Shown in pieces: positions 56,791 through 64,000 of a DNA stretch of 64,000 nt. Every line of letters starts with the position of its first letter. The first letter of the stretch is position 1. Origin of the DNA: Archangium lipolyticum (GTDB taxonomy: Bacteria; Myxococcota; Myxococcia; Myxococcales; Myxococcaceae); the NCBI RefSeq assembly GCF_024623785.1, contig NZ_JANKBZ010000030.1, positions 1-64,000 on the forward strand. Reading direction: 5' to 3'. A program made the translations under genes and the position numbers. The notes beneath the pieces were generated by a model that ran no database searches, was not told where the DNA came from, and saw only the letters and a list, made by a program, of their open reading frames with translations.

Positions 56791-57486
56791 ATGAACAAGA
56801 CGATGACGACCGTTGGCATTGACCTGACGCTCGATCAAATCCGCGACACCCTGAATGCGCTGGCGAAGCAGGGCAGCACCAGCGCACACCAGATCGGTAC
56901 GCTCTACAACCACGTCATGGACAAGCGGATGGCCGAGTCCGCCGGGTACAGGAGCGCGCAGGAGTACTTCAGCCAACACGTGAAGGCCATTTCGAAGGCC
57001 ACGATGAGCAACTACGGCACCGTGGCCCGCAGCTTCACGGAGGCCATCTGCACGCAGTACGGCATGAGCAACCTGCGGGAGCTCCTCCGCTACGTGGAGG
57101 TGACCAACACGCTGCTGCCGGCGGACCCGGGCGCCCTGAGCATCGACGTGCCGCAGGATGACGGCAAGGTGGTGGCGAAGCCCTTCTCCGACTGCAGCGT
57201 GGACGAGCTGGAGCGGGCCACGCGCGCCAAGCGGAACCCGCCCCCGGTGCGGGTGCCCGTGGCGGACCAGGCGCGTCTGCTCTTCTTCGCTGACAGCATC
57301 ACCCGCAGCTTCGAGGGCGTGGCCGACGTGCGCTTCAGCTCGCGCAGCAAGGGCGGCAAGACGCTCGTCAGCCTGCAGGACGTGCCGATGACGGAGGTGG
57401 AGCGCCTCATCCAGGCGCTCCAGGACGGAATGAACGCCGAGCCTACCCTGGCGGCGGAGCAAGCAACACCGCTCCCACTGACGTGA
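56791..57486 (+). CDS. Conserved-looking protein of unknown function, possible DNA-binding
   Basis: 231 residues from ATG 56791, with GAGGGGG about 5 nt upstream; the frame continues upstream but has no good start signal. The N-terminal 130 residues are helical: DLTLDQIRDTLNALAKQGST, HVMDKRMAESAGYRSAQEYF and ISKATMSNYGTVARSF, which could include a helix-turn-helix. The C-terminal part is beta-containing (EGVADVRFSSRSKGGKTLVS). No family I can name. It is the first gene after the left paired-palindrome unit, which suggests it may bind or be regulated by that site. Confidence 0.8.
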   Translation: MNKTMTTVGIDLTLDQIRDTLNALAKQGSTSAHQIGTLYNHVMDKRMAESAGYRSAQEYFSQHVKAISKATMSNYGTVARSFTEAICTQYGMSNLRELLRYVEVTNTLLPADPGALSIDVPQDDGKVVAKPFSDCSVDELERATRAKRNPPPVRVPVADQARLLFFADSITRSFEGVADVRFSSRSKGGKTLVSLQDVPMTEVERLIQALQDGMNAEPTLAAEQATPLPLT

Positions 57487-57687
57487 GGTGAGCGCGGGGA
57501 GGGGGGCGCCGTGCCCCATCTGGACGGGGCACGGCGGACTCTTACAGCGAAGAGACCACCCCTGAGCATCGTTGACGAGCCGCTCATCATCGGCCGGAAC
57601 GGCTGCTCGGCTTGAGCTGGAACGAGTGCTCACCTTGGCTGGAATACGCAGTCGCGGATTCACAACCTTTGCGGTAGACCCGTGTGC

Positions 57688-58059
57688 ATGGACGAAAAGC
57701 TGCAACGGCTCATGGGGGCGGCGGCCCGGGCCGCCCGGCTGCGGTTGGGTCTCACGCAGGCGGAAGTGGCTGCCAAGGTGGGCCTGCGCTCGAGCGTCTA
57801 CGGCCGGGTGGAACGCGGCCACATGACGCCCAGCGTGCCCACGTTGCGGCGCTTGTGTGAGACGCTCGGCATCTCCTCGGACGCGCTGCTGTCCCTGGCT
57901 CCCCGTGAACCGGCACAAGCATCTGGCACTGCCGCGCGCACGGATGGTGAGCACCCGGAGCTGAGCCGTATCATCCACCTGCTGAGTGGCTGGACCCCGG
58001 AGAGGTTGGTGCTGCTGCGCAAGCTGTTGGAGACGGCCGACTCCCACCTCACGACGTGA
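57688..58059 (+). CDS. XRE-family helix-turn-helix regulator
   Basis: 123 residues from ATG 57688 (GTG 57682 possible). The HTH is RLGLTQAEVAAKVGLRSSVY followed by VERGHMTPSVPTLRRLC, a standard HTH_XRE (Cro/C1) domain at residues about 15-70. The C-terminal 50 residues end in LSGWTPERLVLLRKLLETA, a short helical effector or dimer region. It converges with a second XRE gene, overlapping by 11 nt at the stops. The two share the HTH pattern, so they look like paralogues. Confidence 0.88.
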   Translation: MDEKLQRLMGAAARAARLRLGLTQAEVAAKVGLRSSVYGRVERGHMTPSVPTLRRLCETLGISSDALLSLAPREPAQASGTAARTDGEHPELSRIIHLLSGWTPERLVLLRKLLETADSHLTT

Positions 58060-58510
58060 ACGGTCGGGACTCGCGCCCCTCTTCGCCAGCGGAGGGCTGG
58101 CTCCCGGAAGGGAGCTTCTCCAGGGCGAGCACCAGGTTGTGGACCACGGCGAGCCGCGGCTCGTCCAGGTGACGCAGGTGGCGCAGCAGCCGGCGCATCA
58201 GGGGAGGGTTCTCCTGAGTGGGCGCGGCGTCCGCCAACCAGGCCGCCATGTCATGGCCAGCCAGATCGAGGGCGTGGTTCGCATCCAGCCGGAGGATCCC
58301 GCACAGCCGCCGCAGGGTGGGCACGCTGGGAAGCATCAGCCCGCGCTCCGTCCGCCCGTACACCTCAGTGGCGATGCCCACACGCTCGGCCACGTCTGCC
58401 TGGGTCAGGCCCCTGGCCCGCCGGGCCTCGCTCAGCACCTCCCCCAAGTGGACGAGAAGCCGCGTCCTCTCCACTGTCTCCTTCGCCTCGTGTCTCTTTG
58501 GGGTCGTCAT
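58049..58510 (-). CDS. XRE-family helix-turn-helix regulator, paralogue of the preceding gene
   Basis: 153 residues from ATG 58510. HTH: RARGLTQADVAERVGIATEV then TERGLMLPSVPTLRRLC, residues about 30-85. The C terminus carries LMRRLLRHLRHLDEPRLAVV, comparable with the partner's C-terminal helix. It starts 8 nt after the pseudokinase stop, so the two form an operon. Similar layout to the plus-strand XRE indicates gene duplication with inversion. Confidence 0.88.
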   Translation of the reverse strand: MTTPKRHEAKETVERTRLLVHLGEVLSEARRARGLTQADVAERVGIATEVYGRTERGLMLPSVPTLRRLCGILRLDANHALDLAGHDMAAWLADAAPTQENPPLMRRLLRHLRHLDEPRLAVVHNLVLALEKLPSGSQPSAGEEGRESRPFTS

Positions 58511-58518
58511 GGTGGCCG

Positions 58519-59679
58519 CTAGTGCAGGGGCTTCTTCTTCCAACCCGCCATCTCCTCCGGTGTGGGCACGACGCCCTTTTCGGAGGGAAATGCGAGTGTC
58601 TCGTCGGGGGAGGGGTTCTTGCGCAGAATGGACGCCAGCTCCGTCGCCGCCTCGGAGGGCCCGAAGGGACCGTCCAGGCGCAGGTACGCTCTCAGGTCAT
58701 CGCGCAGCTCGGCGCCCGTCTGATAGCGGTCCTCCGGTCTGGCGCGTAGCGCCTTGTGGAGGATGCGCTTGAGCTGCCCCGGAACCCCCTGGGCCATACG
58801 CTCCACGTCCTCCGGGCCGAAGCGCAGGATGCGGTCGGCCAGTGCCCCCACGCTGGCCCAGCTGGTGCGCTCGGTGCGTACGTGGGCGTTGTAGCGAGCC
58901 ACCTCCAGGGACTCATCCGGGGGCAGAGCCACGTCCGGCGGGTCCAACGGGTACTGGCCCGAGAGCATCTCCAGCAGCACCATGCCCAGGGAGTAGAGGT
59001 CCGCCCGCCCATCCGGCGGCTGAAAGCGCACCACCTCCGGGGCGGCGTAGGCGACGTCCGCCCGCAGCACGCGGGGAGCGGTGTGGACGCGTCCGGTCAT
59101 CCGCGACCAGGCCACACCGAAGTCGGTGAGTTTGACCTGCCCCTTGCGGCTCAGCCGGATTGCCATGGGACTGACGGCCCGGTGAACGACGTGCAGTGAC
59201 TGGCCGTCCTCACCCTCGAGGCTCCAGGCGTAATGGAGTGCATCGGCCACGGCGGCGGCGATGTAACAGGCGAAGGCCGGGGACAGCGGGTGGCCCAGTC
59301 GCTCGAGCGAGGTGCTCTCCGCCGTGTCGAGGAAGCAGCCCGGCATGAATTCCGTCACCAGGAAGGGTCGGCCCTGGTGCTCCTCCAACCCGTGGACCCG
59401 GGCGATGTGGGGGTGGCGCAGGTGCACGGCGAGCCGCGCCTCCTCCAAGGCCCGCTGACGCCGCTCCGACCGGGGTGGCATCACCACGTGCCGCAGGAGG
59501 ACGGTGCGGGCGGGGCCGCTCCCCGTCAGCGGCTTTCGCCGGGCAAGCACCAGCGGGCTGTAGTCCACGTGGTTCAGCAGCCGACGCAGAAACTCGTAAC
59601 GGTACTCGGGACCCTCGAAGAGCAGGGAGCCAGGGCTCGGGACGCGGAGGGTGGAGTCTGAGCTGGGCGGCGTATTCAT
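58519..59679 (-). CDS. Hanks-type pseudokinase (catalytic residues lost)
   Basis: 386 residues from ATG 59679. The kinase fold is clear: EEARLAVHLRHPHIARVHGL, FLVTEFMPG, LTDFGVAWSR (DFG 186-188), AYAAPEVVRF and DLYSLGMVLLEMLSG. But the usual HRDLKPxN reads HRAVSPMA, so the catalytic Asp is Ala168 and the metal-binding Asn is Ala173. The ATP-binding Lys is Arg63 (TVLLRHVV), and no glycine loop is visible. It should be inactive in phosphotransfer and act as a scaffold or allosteric partner. No transmembrane segment, unlike the kinase at 60972. It is followed at 8 nt by an XRE gene. Confidence 0.9.
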   Translation of the reverse strand: MNTPPSSDSTLRVPSPGSLLFEGPEYRYEFLRRLLNHVDYSPLVLARRKPLTGSGPARTVLLRHVVMPPRSERRQRALEEARLAVHLRHPHIARVHGLEEHQGRPFLVTEFMPGCFLDTAESTSLERLGHPLSPAFACYIAAAVADALHYAWSLEGEDGQSLHVVHRAVSPMAIRLSRKGQVKLTDFGVAWSRMTGRVHTAPRVLRADVAYAAPEVVRFQPPDGRADLYSLGMVLLEMLSGQYPLDPPDVALPPDESLEVARYNAHVRTERTSWASVGALADRILRFGPEDVERMAQGVPGQLKRILHKALRARPEDRYQTGAELRDDLRAYLRLDGPFGPSEAATELASILRKNPSPDETLAFPSEKGVVPTPEEMAGWKKKPLH

Positions 59680-59890
59680 GGCTCACTCCCGAGAAGGGGG
59701 CTACCGGGCGGAGATGTTGGGGACATGTCCAGCCTTGAAATCCCCATGTACCCGGAAAGGTATCCTGACAAAAACCAAGGCCCCATTCAGGTAACACGAT
59801 GGGGTGCGGAATGGAAGTCCCGGCTGACCGTCCAGGTTGGCGTGCGGATTCAACCTCTCAGAACAGAACAACTCCTGGAGTCAGGCAGAG

Positions 59891-59920
59891 CCGTCACGCC
59901 CACGCCGTGACGTGTGACGG
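59891..59920 (-). terminator. Hairpin after the DUF2381 gene
   Basis: CCGTCAC at 59891-59897 pairs with GTGACGG at 59914-59920, immediately after the DUF2381 stop on the minus strand. There is no T run, so the call is weak. Confidence 0.3.
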
Positions 59921-59921
59921 C

Positions 59922-60863
59922 CTACGGGAAGGTCACACCATCGAAGAGCTCGATCCGGGCTGCGTCTTCCTGGCCCCACATCTCGAGGGTGAAGGCGCCC
60001 CGTGCCTCGCTCTCCGGCGCCTCCACCTCCACCACGACCTGGCGCATCAGCCCCGGCGGAATGGACTCCCCTGGCCAGACGTTGAGCGCCTTCCATTTCG
60101 TGCGCCTGAATCCCACCAGCGCAGCACCAGCGGGCGTCCAGGGCCTCTTACCGGTATTTATCAATGCCTGCGCCACGGCGAGCCGCACCACGCCGGTTTT
60201 CTCGCCCTCGCGGTAGGTGTCGGAGCGGTAGCTGCTCGCGTGCATGCTGGTGACGGTGTTGCCCGAACGTGAAGTGACTTCGTGACCGAGGTCCTTATAG
60301 GCGACGCCCCCTTTGCCCATGCGCTCCTGGGCGATGAGGCCCGTGAGCCCCACCTGCCCGCTGCACTCGGCCTGGAGGCGTGCCTTGTCCTCCCGGCACT
60401 GTTGAGATTCCGCCCGCGCCTGCTGCTCGCCCTGCCGGTAGGAGGCCAACGTCCGCGGGTGGCGCGTCACCTCCACCTGCCGTTCGGCCTCGGAGGGATG
60501 CACCACCAGTTGGAAGGTGACGCTCGCCGGGGCCGCGCCGTCCTGGAAGTGGACTGTCACCGGCACGCGCTCCCCATCGTGAAGCGATTCCGAGGGAACG
60601 AGCGTGAGGCCGAAGTCCCCCTCTATCACCCGGAACCGCTCCCGCGCGGCCAGTTCCACACGTGCCAGCTTCGAGTCGAAGAACAGGTTGGTGGACAGCT
60701 GCGGGTGGATGCACACCTCCGAGGGGATGTCAGGAGCATCCGCTTCCAGTTCGATGTGACGGGTGCCCGTCTCGCAGGTGGGGAATGGGGTCCGCTCGGC
60801 GGCACCAGCGGGTGCGGCGAGCAAGACGAGACCCAGGAGGGCGGCGGAGGACGGGGCGAACAC
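59922..60863 (-). CDS. Secreted DUF2381 (TIGR02268-like) protein
   Basis: 313 residues from GTG 60863, with GGAGG about 10 nt upstream; this gives a signal peptide (AALLGLVLLAAPAGAA). Further upstream the frame is open but not domain-like. The protein has the layout of the DUF2381 family, a myxobacterial paralogous family: a beta N-terminal part (CETGTRHIELEADAPDIPSE), a helical middle with coiled-coil features (ARAESQQCREDKARLQAECSG), and a C-terminal beta domain (KALNVWPGESIPPGLMRQVV, ARIELFDGV). These genes commonly sit next to kinases. Here it follows the kinase gene by 108 nt, same strand. Role unknown; probably periplasmic or surface ligand or substrate of the kinase's external part. 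Confidence 0.82.
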   Translation of the reverse strand: MFAPSSAALLGLVLLAAPAGAAERTPFPTCETGTRHIELEADAPDIPSEVCIHPQLSTNLFFDSKLARVELAARERFRVIEGDFGLTLVPSESLHDGERVPVTVHFQDGAAPASVTFQLVVHPSEAERQVEVTRHPRTLASYRQGEQQARAESQQCREDKARLQAECSGQVGLTGLIAQERMGKGGVAYKDLGHEVTSRSGNTVTSMHASSYRSDTYREGEKTGVVRLAVAQALINTGKRPWTPAGAALVGFRRTKWKALNVWPGESIPPGLMRQVVVEVEAPESEARGAFTLEMWGQEDAARIELFDGVTFP

Positions 60864-60971
60864 AGGGCAGGAACCTCCAGGGACGTGGATGAGACCGCAA
60901 AAGTGGGCCTCTACCACACTTCCCACCCGGTAGTGCATGGCAGCTCGCTCGGGACAGCGGCCCCGCCAACT

Positions 60972-62939
60972 CTATTCTTCGAAGTGGTCCACGACCTGCA
61001 CGGCCGCAACAGGAGCGACCACCATGTTCTCAGGCGTGCTGCCGGGGTCGAAGGGCAAGCCAGGCCCGCCTTGCCATTCGTACAGTCGTATGCAGACCTT
61101 GTACGTCTCTCCAGTAGGCGTGCGAGCCTCGGTGAAGAGGCCGTACACGCGCTTCTCCCCGAGGTAGAGCCGCCCGTAGAGGACGGTCTTGTGGGGCAGC
61201 TTCTCCCCCAAGGCACCGCCCAATCGGAGCGGGGTATCCTCACGCACGGAAACGGCTCTGCCCCGCACATCGGACCAGTCGGCGACGTGGACCTGGCCGA
61301 TGCGCAGGCCGAGCGTGCGGGTCATGGTCTCCACGGCCCCGGCGGGGCACTCCAGGCGTGGAGGCTCCCGGCGCACCGGTGGCACCTGCTGCTGCGCACT
61401 GAGACAGGCCTGCAGGGCGGCTCCCGTGAGGCCCAGGCACGCGTTGCGCGCGGCGGCCCCCGCGCTCCTGGACTGTGTTTCCCGCTGGGGGCTGTTCGTC
61501 TTCTGCCGCTGCTGCTTCTTCACGGGGGCTGTGTCCTTTCCGGACGCCGCGGGCGAAGCGGCGGCCGCGGGGGTCGACTCCACCAGTGGAGCCGCGGCTC
61601 CGTCAGCTTCCGGCCGCTTCCAAGGGGGCGCCACTTCGCCGCCAGACCCGGCCATCCAGGAGGGGACCTCCCAGGGAAACCCTACAGGTGGGCGGAACGC
61701 AGGCCCCGGCAGGCCGGGAGGCGTGATGGGTGGCGCGGGAGGCGCTGGACTCAGGCGCCGCATGAGCTCCTCCACCCCCAGGCCCGCCAGCAGCAACACG
61801 CCCAGCAGCACGGCCGCCTTCAGCGAGGACGCCAGCACATCCATCCAGCGAACGGCGGCCAGGGGCCAGAGCATGCCCGGAGCGGACACCGTCACCGGAG
61901 TGGCCGGCGGGAGGACGAGCTCCGGGCGCTTGCCCCGCCGAGGCTTCTCCCCTACCCATCTGCGCATCCAGGGCACGAGCGACTTGTCCACCAGTTCCGG
62001 CTCCTGCTCGGTGCTGGCCCCGTTCGCGTCCCAGCCGTAGCACAGCGGCACGTCCCAACTCGCATCCCCTCTCGCTTCCTTCAGCGCCGCCTCCAGGGCC
62101 TCGGCCAGAACCCCGGCGGTGCGCGGGCGCGCCTCCGGCTCCTTCTCCAGCAGCCGCATGCAGAGGGCGCTGAGCGCTCGCGGCACCCGGCCGTTCATCT
62201 CGTGCGGCTCCGTGGGTCTGCGCGAGACAATCTCCCCCAACATCACCTGGTCATCCCCATCAATGGGGTAGCTGGCGGTGAGCAGTGCGTAGAAGATGAC
62301 GCCCAGCGCATACAGTTCGTCCGCTGGCGAGTAGAGGTAGCATTCCTCCGGCCTTCGCTCCTGGCTGAGGAAGAAGGCAACGGACTCGGGGCTGCGAAAG
62401 CGCAGGTCGCCCGGAGCCAGGACGCCGCGCGTGACGCGCGGGGCGCCGGACATGGCTCCTGCGCCAAAGTCCACCAGCACCGGCTCCCCGTCCCCCTGAC
62501 GCACCAGCACGTTGTCGTCCTTGAGGTCGCGGTGCAGCACCCCGGCGGCGTGCACCTTGTCGAGCACGCGGGCCAGCGTCAGCATCTTGCCGGCGATGTC
62601 CCGAGCGCACGGATTCTCCTCCTGGGCCCACTGGCTCAGGGTACGGCCCGGCACGTACTCCATGACGAGCACCAGGTACTCGGTTGCTTCCTCTGGCCAC
62701 TGAAAGTGGCTCAGCAGCCTCACCACGTTGGGCCAGTGGTGACGCATGAGGATGAGCAGTTCGCGCCAGCCCCATTCCCCCACGCGCTCCAGGTGGATGA
62801 ACTTGAGCGCGAAGAGGCGCCCATCCCGCCGCGCCAGGTACACCTTGCCGAAGCCCCCACTGCCCAACTTGCTGTCGATGCGGTACCCGCCCACCAGCGC
62901 GCCAGGTCGTACCACTTCCTTCCCGGGTCCGGACCTCAC
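60972..62939 (-). CDS. Transmembrane Ser/Thr protein kinase with intact catalytic motifs
   Basis: 655 residues from GTG 62939, chosen for an excellent GGAGGAG; a TTG at 63065 lies inside the palindrome repeat and is unlikely. Kinase motifs: GSGGFG (26-31), Lys46 in FALKFI, HRDLKDDN (136-143), DFG (157-159). One transmembrane helix (LKAAVLLGVLLLAGLGV) divides it from an outer part that contains the Pro-rich stretch, NACLGLTGAALQACLSAQQQ, and a C-terminal beta domain (VLYGRLYLGEKRVYGLFTEA). It is the first gene on the right of the cassette, about 130 bases from the right paired-palindrome unit, and is followed by DUF2381. Confidence 0.92.
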   Translation of the reverse strand: MRSGPGKEVVRPGALVGGYRIDSKLGSGGFGKVYLARRDGRLFALKFIHLERVGEWGWRELLILMRHHWPNVVRLLSHFQWPEEATEYLVLVMEYVPGRTLSQWAQEENPCARDIAGKMLTLARVLDKVHAAGVLHRDLKDDNVLVRQGDGEPVLVDFGAGAMSGAPRVTRGVLAPGDLRFRSPESVAFFLSQERRPEECYLYSPADELYALGVIFYALLTASYPIDGDDQVMLGEIVSRRPTEPHEMNGRVPRALSALCMRLLEKEPEARPRTAGVLAEALEAALKEARGDASWDVPLCYGWDANGASTEQEPELVDKSLVPWMRRWVGEKPRRGKRPELVLPPATPVTVSAPGMLWPLAAVRWMDVLASSLKAAVLLGVLLLAGLGVEELMRRLSPAPPAPPITPPGLPGPAFRPPVGFPWEVPSWMAGSGGEVAPPWKRPEADGAAAPLVESTPAAAASPAASGKDTAPVKKQQRQKTNSPQRETQSRSAGAAARNACLGLTGAALQACLSAQQQVPPVRREPPRLECPAGAVETMTRTLGLRIGQVHVADWSDVRGRAVSVREDTPLRLGGALGEKLPHKTVLYGRLYLGEKRVYGLFTEARTPTGETYKVCIRLYEWQGGPGLPFDPGSTPENMVVAPVAAVQVVDHFEE

Positions 62940-63066
62940 GAGGCTCCTCCAGCGACGGCGGCGGGCAGTAACGAAAGAAGTCCGGTCATGGCGTTGAACC
63001 TCCGGAGTGGGGAGGCTAACAGACCGGAGTCCACGGCTCGGCGAGATGGGTGCCCAGCAGGCCAAT

Positions 63067-63132
63067 TGATGTAGTCGACCACATCAAATGTAGGTTTCAA
63101 TACCACACTCGATGTAGTCGACTACATCGAAT
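63067..63132. repeat. Right 66-bp paired-palindrome unit
   Basis: GATGTAGTCGACCACATC (63068-63085, one arm mismatch) and GATGTAGTCGACTACATC (63111-63128, perfect 18-bp palindrome), centres 43 bp apart. Direct copy of the unit at 56516-56581 with the same spacer words GTAGG and CCACAC. It sits in the 304-base gap 62940-63243, in which I see no gene; the rest of that gap is unremarkable. Confidence 0.9.
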
Positions 63133-63243
63133 CCCCATGTCCTCGGCCACGAGGCCGAGGCACTCACGGGTACCGGCTGGGAATGCAGGTACCCAAGGGT
63201 GCGTGCTCAGCAGAAGCCTCGCTCTCGTAGAGGCCTGGGAGTG

Positions 63244-64000
63244 CTACGCGTTGAGCGGAGCGGGCACGCGATGTGCCCCCCAGGCCACCACGTCGACCAG
63301 CTCCTCGCCGGGAGCGATCTCTGTCCCCTCGAGCACGGCGCAGCGCTCCAACCGGGCCCCCGCGCCCACCCGGACCTGAGCGCCCACGTACACCGAAGCG
63401 CCCACGCGGACCCCATCGGCCAGGGAGCAACCCGCGTCGAAGTAGGCCGGGCCCGTCACCTGGGCGCCGCCCACCTGGGCCGAAGCATGAGCCCAGTAAT
63501 TCCCCTGCGCACGAGGAGCCGGGGCGAACGGTGAATCCGCCCCGAGCCCCTCCAGCGGCACCTGTCCGGACAACACATCCCGCACGGTCGCCAGGTAGCG
63601 CGAGGGCATGCCCAGGTCAGACCAGTACGCGCGCACCACCTCACCGCGCACGGTGAGGCCCGCCTCCATCATCCGCACGTAGACGTCGCGGTTGATGTCC
63701 TCGGGGCCCTCGGGAGTCATGAAGTCGAAGGCGCGCGGCGAGATGACGTGCACGCCGGTGAAGTGCCAGGGAGTGAGCCCCTCGCCTCCAGGCCCGAACC
63801 TGGCGATCCGGCGCACGCTCTGCCGCGAGTCCATCTCCACGGCGGCGTACTTCTCGCTCTCGGGCATGGGCATCAACACCATGGTGGCCGCCGCGCCCGA
63901 GGCCCGGTGCGCGGCCACCACGGGCCGCAGGTCCACCGGGAAGAGGATGTCGCCGTTGAAGACGATGAAGTCATCCCCCGAGAGGAAGTCCCGCAGGCCG
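63244..64000 (-). CDS. Nucleotidyltransferase of the sugar-nucleotide type (partial, 5' end beyond window)
   Basis: About 252 residues visible; the N-terminal glycine-rich nucleotide loop lies beyond the right edge. Visible parts: FIVFNGDILFP (metal-binding Asp), VLMPMPESEKYAAVEMD, WHFTGVHVISPRAFDFM and DINRDVYVRMMEAG, which fit the NTP_transferase fold of mannose-1-phosphate guanylyltransferases or glucose-1-phosphate thymidylyltransferases. The C-terminal 80 residues form a left-handed beta-helix (hexapeptide repeats: VGASVYVGAQVRVGAGARLE). The sugar and nucleotide cannot be decided. It converges with nothing in the window; the last neighbour is the cassette. Confidence 0.8.
   Translation of the reverse strand, partial: GLRDFLSGDDFIVFNGDILFPVDLRPVVAAHRASGAAATMVLMPMPESEKYAAVEMDSRQSVRRIARFGPGGEGLTPWHFTGVHVISPRAFDFMTPEGPEDINRDVYVRMMEAGLTVRGEVVRAYWSDLGMPSRYLATVRDVLSGQVPLEGLGADSPFAPAPRAQGNYWAHASAQVGGAQVTGPAYFDAGCSLADGVRVGASVYVGAQVRVGAGARLERCAVLEGTEIAPGEELVDVVAWGAHRVPAPLNA

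Larger units (their letters stand above)
56516..63132. other. Candidate accessory cassette bounded by direct paired-palindrome repeats
   Basis: The 6.6 kb between the two 66-bp direct repeats holds six genes: unknown protein, XRE, XRE, pseudokinase, DUF2381 and kinase. No transposase or integrase is visible inside. The repeats could be recombination sites, or operators that happen to flank the set. Marked as a hypothesis only. Confidence 0.3.

Noticed and set aside
62940-63065. Longer start (TTG 63065) for the transmembrane kinase
   Set aside because: It would begin at the edge of the palindrome repeat and add 42 low-complexity Arg-rich residues; GTG 62939 has a strong GGAGGAG and directly precedes the kinase domain.
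63067-63132. Right palindromes as a transcription terminator
   Set aside because: No T run, two separate palindromes at fixed spacing, and a direct copy elsewhere; operator or recombination site fits better.

Overview
This 64 kb, very GC-rich and gene-dense window looks like a chromosomal segment of a myxobacterium, most likely of the Cystobacterineae (Archangium, Cystobacter or Myxococcus relatives). The signs are several Hanks-type Ser/Thr kinases with myxobacterial extensions, a DUF2381 (TIGR02268-like) protein, DUF4388/PATAN proteins, a CFI-box protein, an IF-2 with a very long Ala/Pro/Gly-rich N terminus, and frequent GTG and TTG starts. The genus is an inference from gene content only.

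Layout. 0-1 kb: the 3' end of a large serine recombinase, a small coupled ORF, and a complete one-piece tmRNA (ssrA, minus strand) with tag ANDNVELALAA. 1-9 kb: a pair of M16 peptidases (one catalytic, one lacking the zinc motif), an OmpA protein with thrombospondin type 3 repeats, a sphingosine-1-phosphate-lyase-like PLP enzyme and a short BamA/TamA-type barrel. 8.6-15.7 kb: a minus-strand operon (CFI-box protein, TlpA-like thioredoxin, DUF574 methyltransferase), an HtrA protease, a tandem zinc-knuckle protein, a TrmJ-like methyltransferase, a lipoprotein and purC. 15.8-22.7 kb: a minus-strand block in which kinase, ABC-type binding protein and purB overlap by 4 nt each, preceded by dut, an M23 peptidase and a membrane protein.

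23-34 kb: the conserved transcription/translation cluster, all minus strand, in the order rimP-nusA-ylxR-infB-DUF503-rbfA-truB-rpsO-pnp. 34-40 kb (plus strand): nitrilase, FecR lipoprotein, LysM protein, HD-GYP sensor, DUF971 protein and a PEGA-type kinase. 40-47 kb (minus strand): panB-panC-smpB-sspB in one tight run, a deoxynucleoside kinase, rsmA and tsaD. 46.8-54.6 kb: two large DUF4388-related proteins. The second carries about 750 residues of AEEARL-type hexad repeats followed by a J domain and TPRs. 54.6-56.4 kb: trmL, DUF192 and a PP2C phosphatase.

56.5-63.1 kb is the most unusual part. Two directly repeated 66-bp units, each made of two 18-bp palindromes 43 bp apart, bracket a 6.6 kb cassette. 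It holds an unknown protein, two convergent XRE regulators, a pseudokinase that has lost its catalytic Asp, Lys and Asn, a secreted DUF2381 protein and a transmembrane kinase with intact catalytic residues. The window ends inside a nucleotidyltransferase of the sugar-nucleotide type.

Functional links: tmRNA, SmpB and SspB together form the trans-translation and ClpXP-delivery pathway, with smpB and sspB encoded 30 nt apart. A REP-like palindromic family recurs at the 3' ends of purC/purB, pnp and the PP2C gene.
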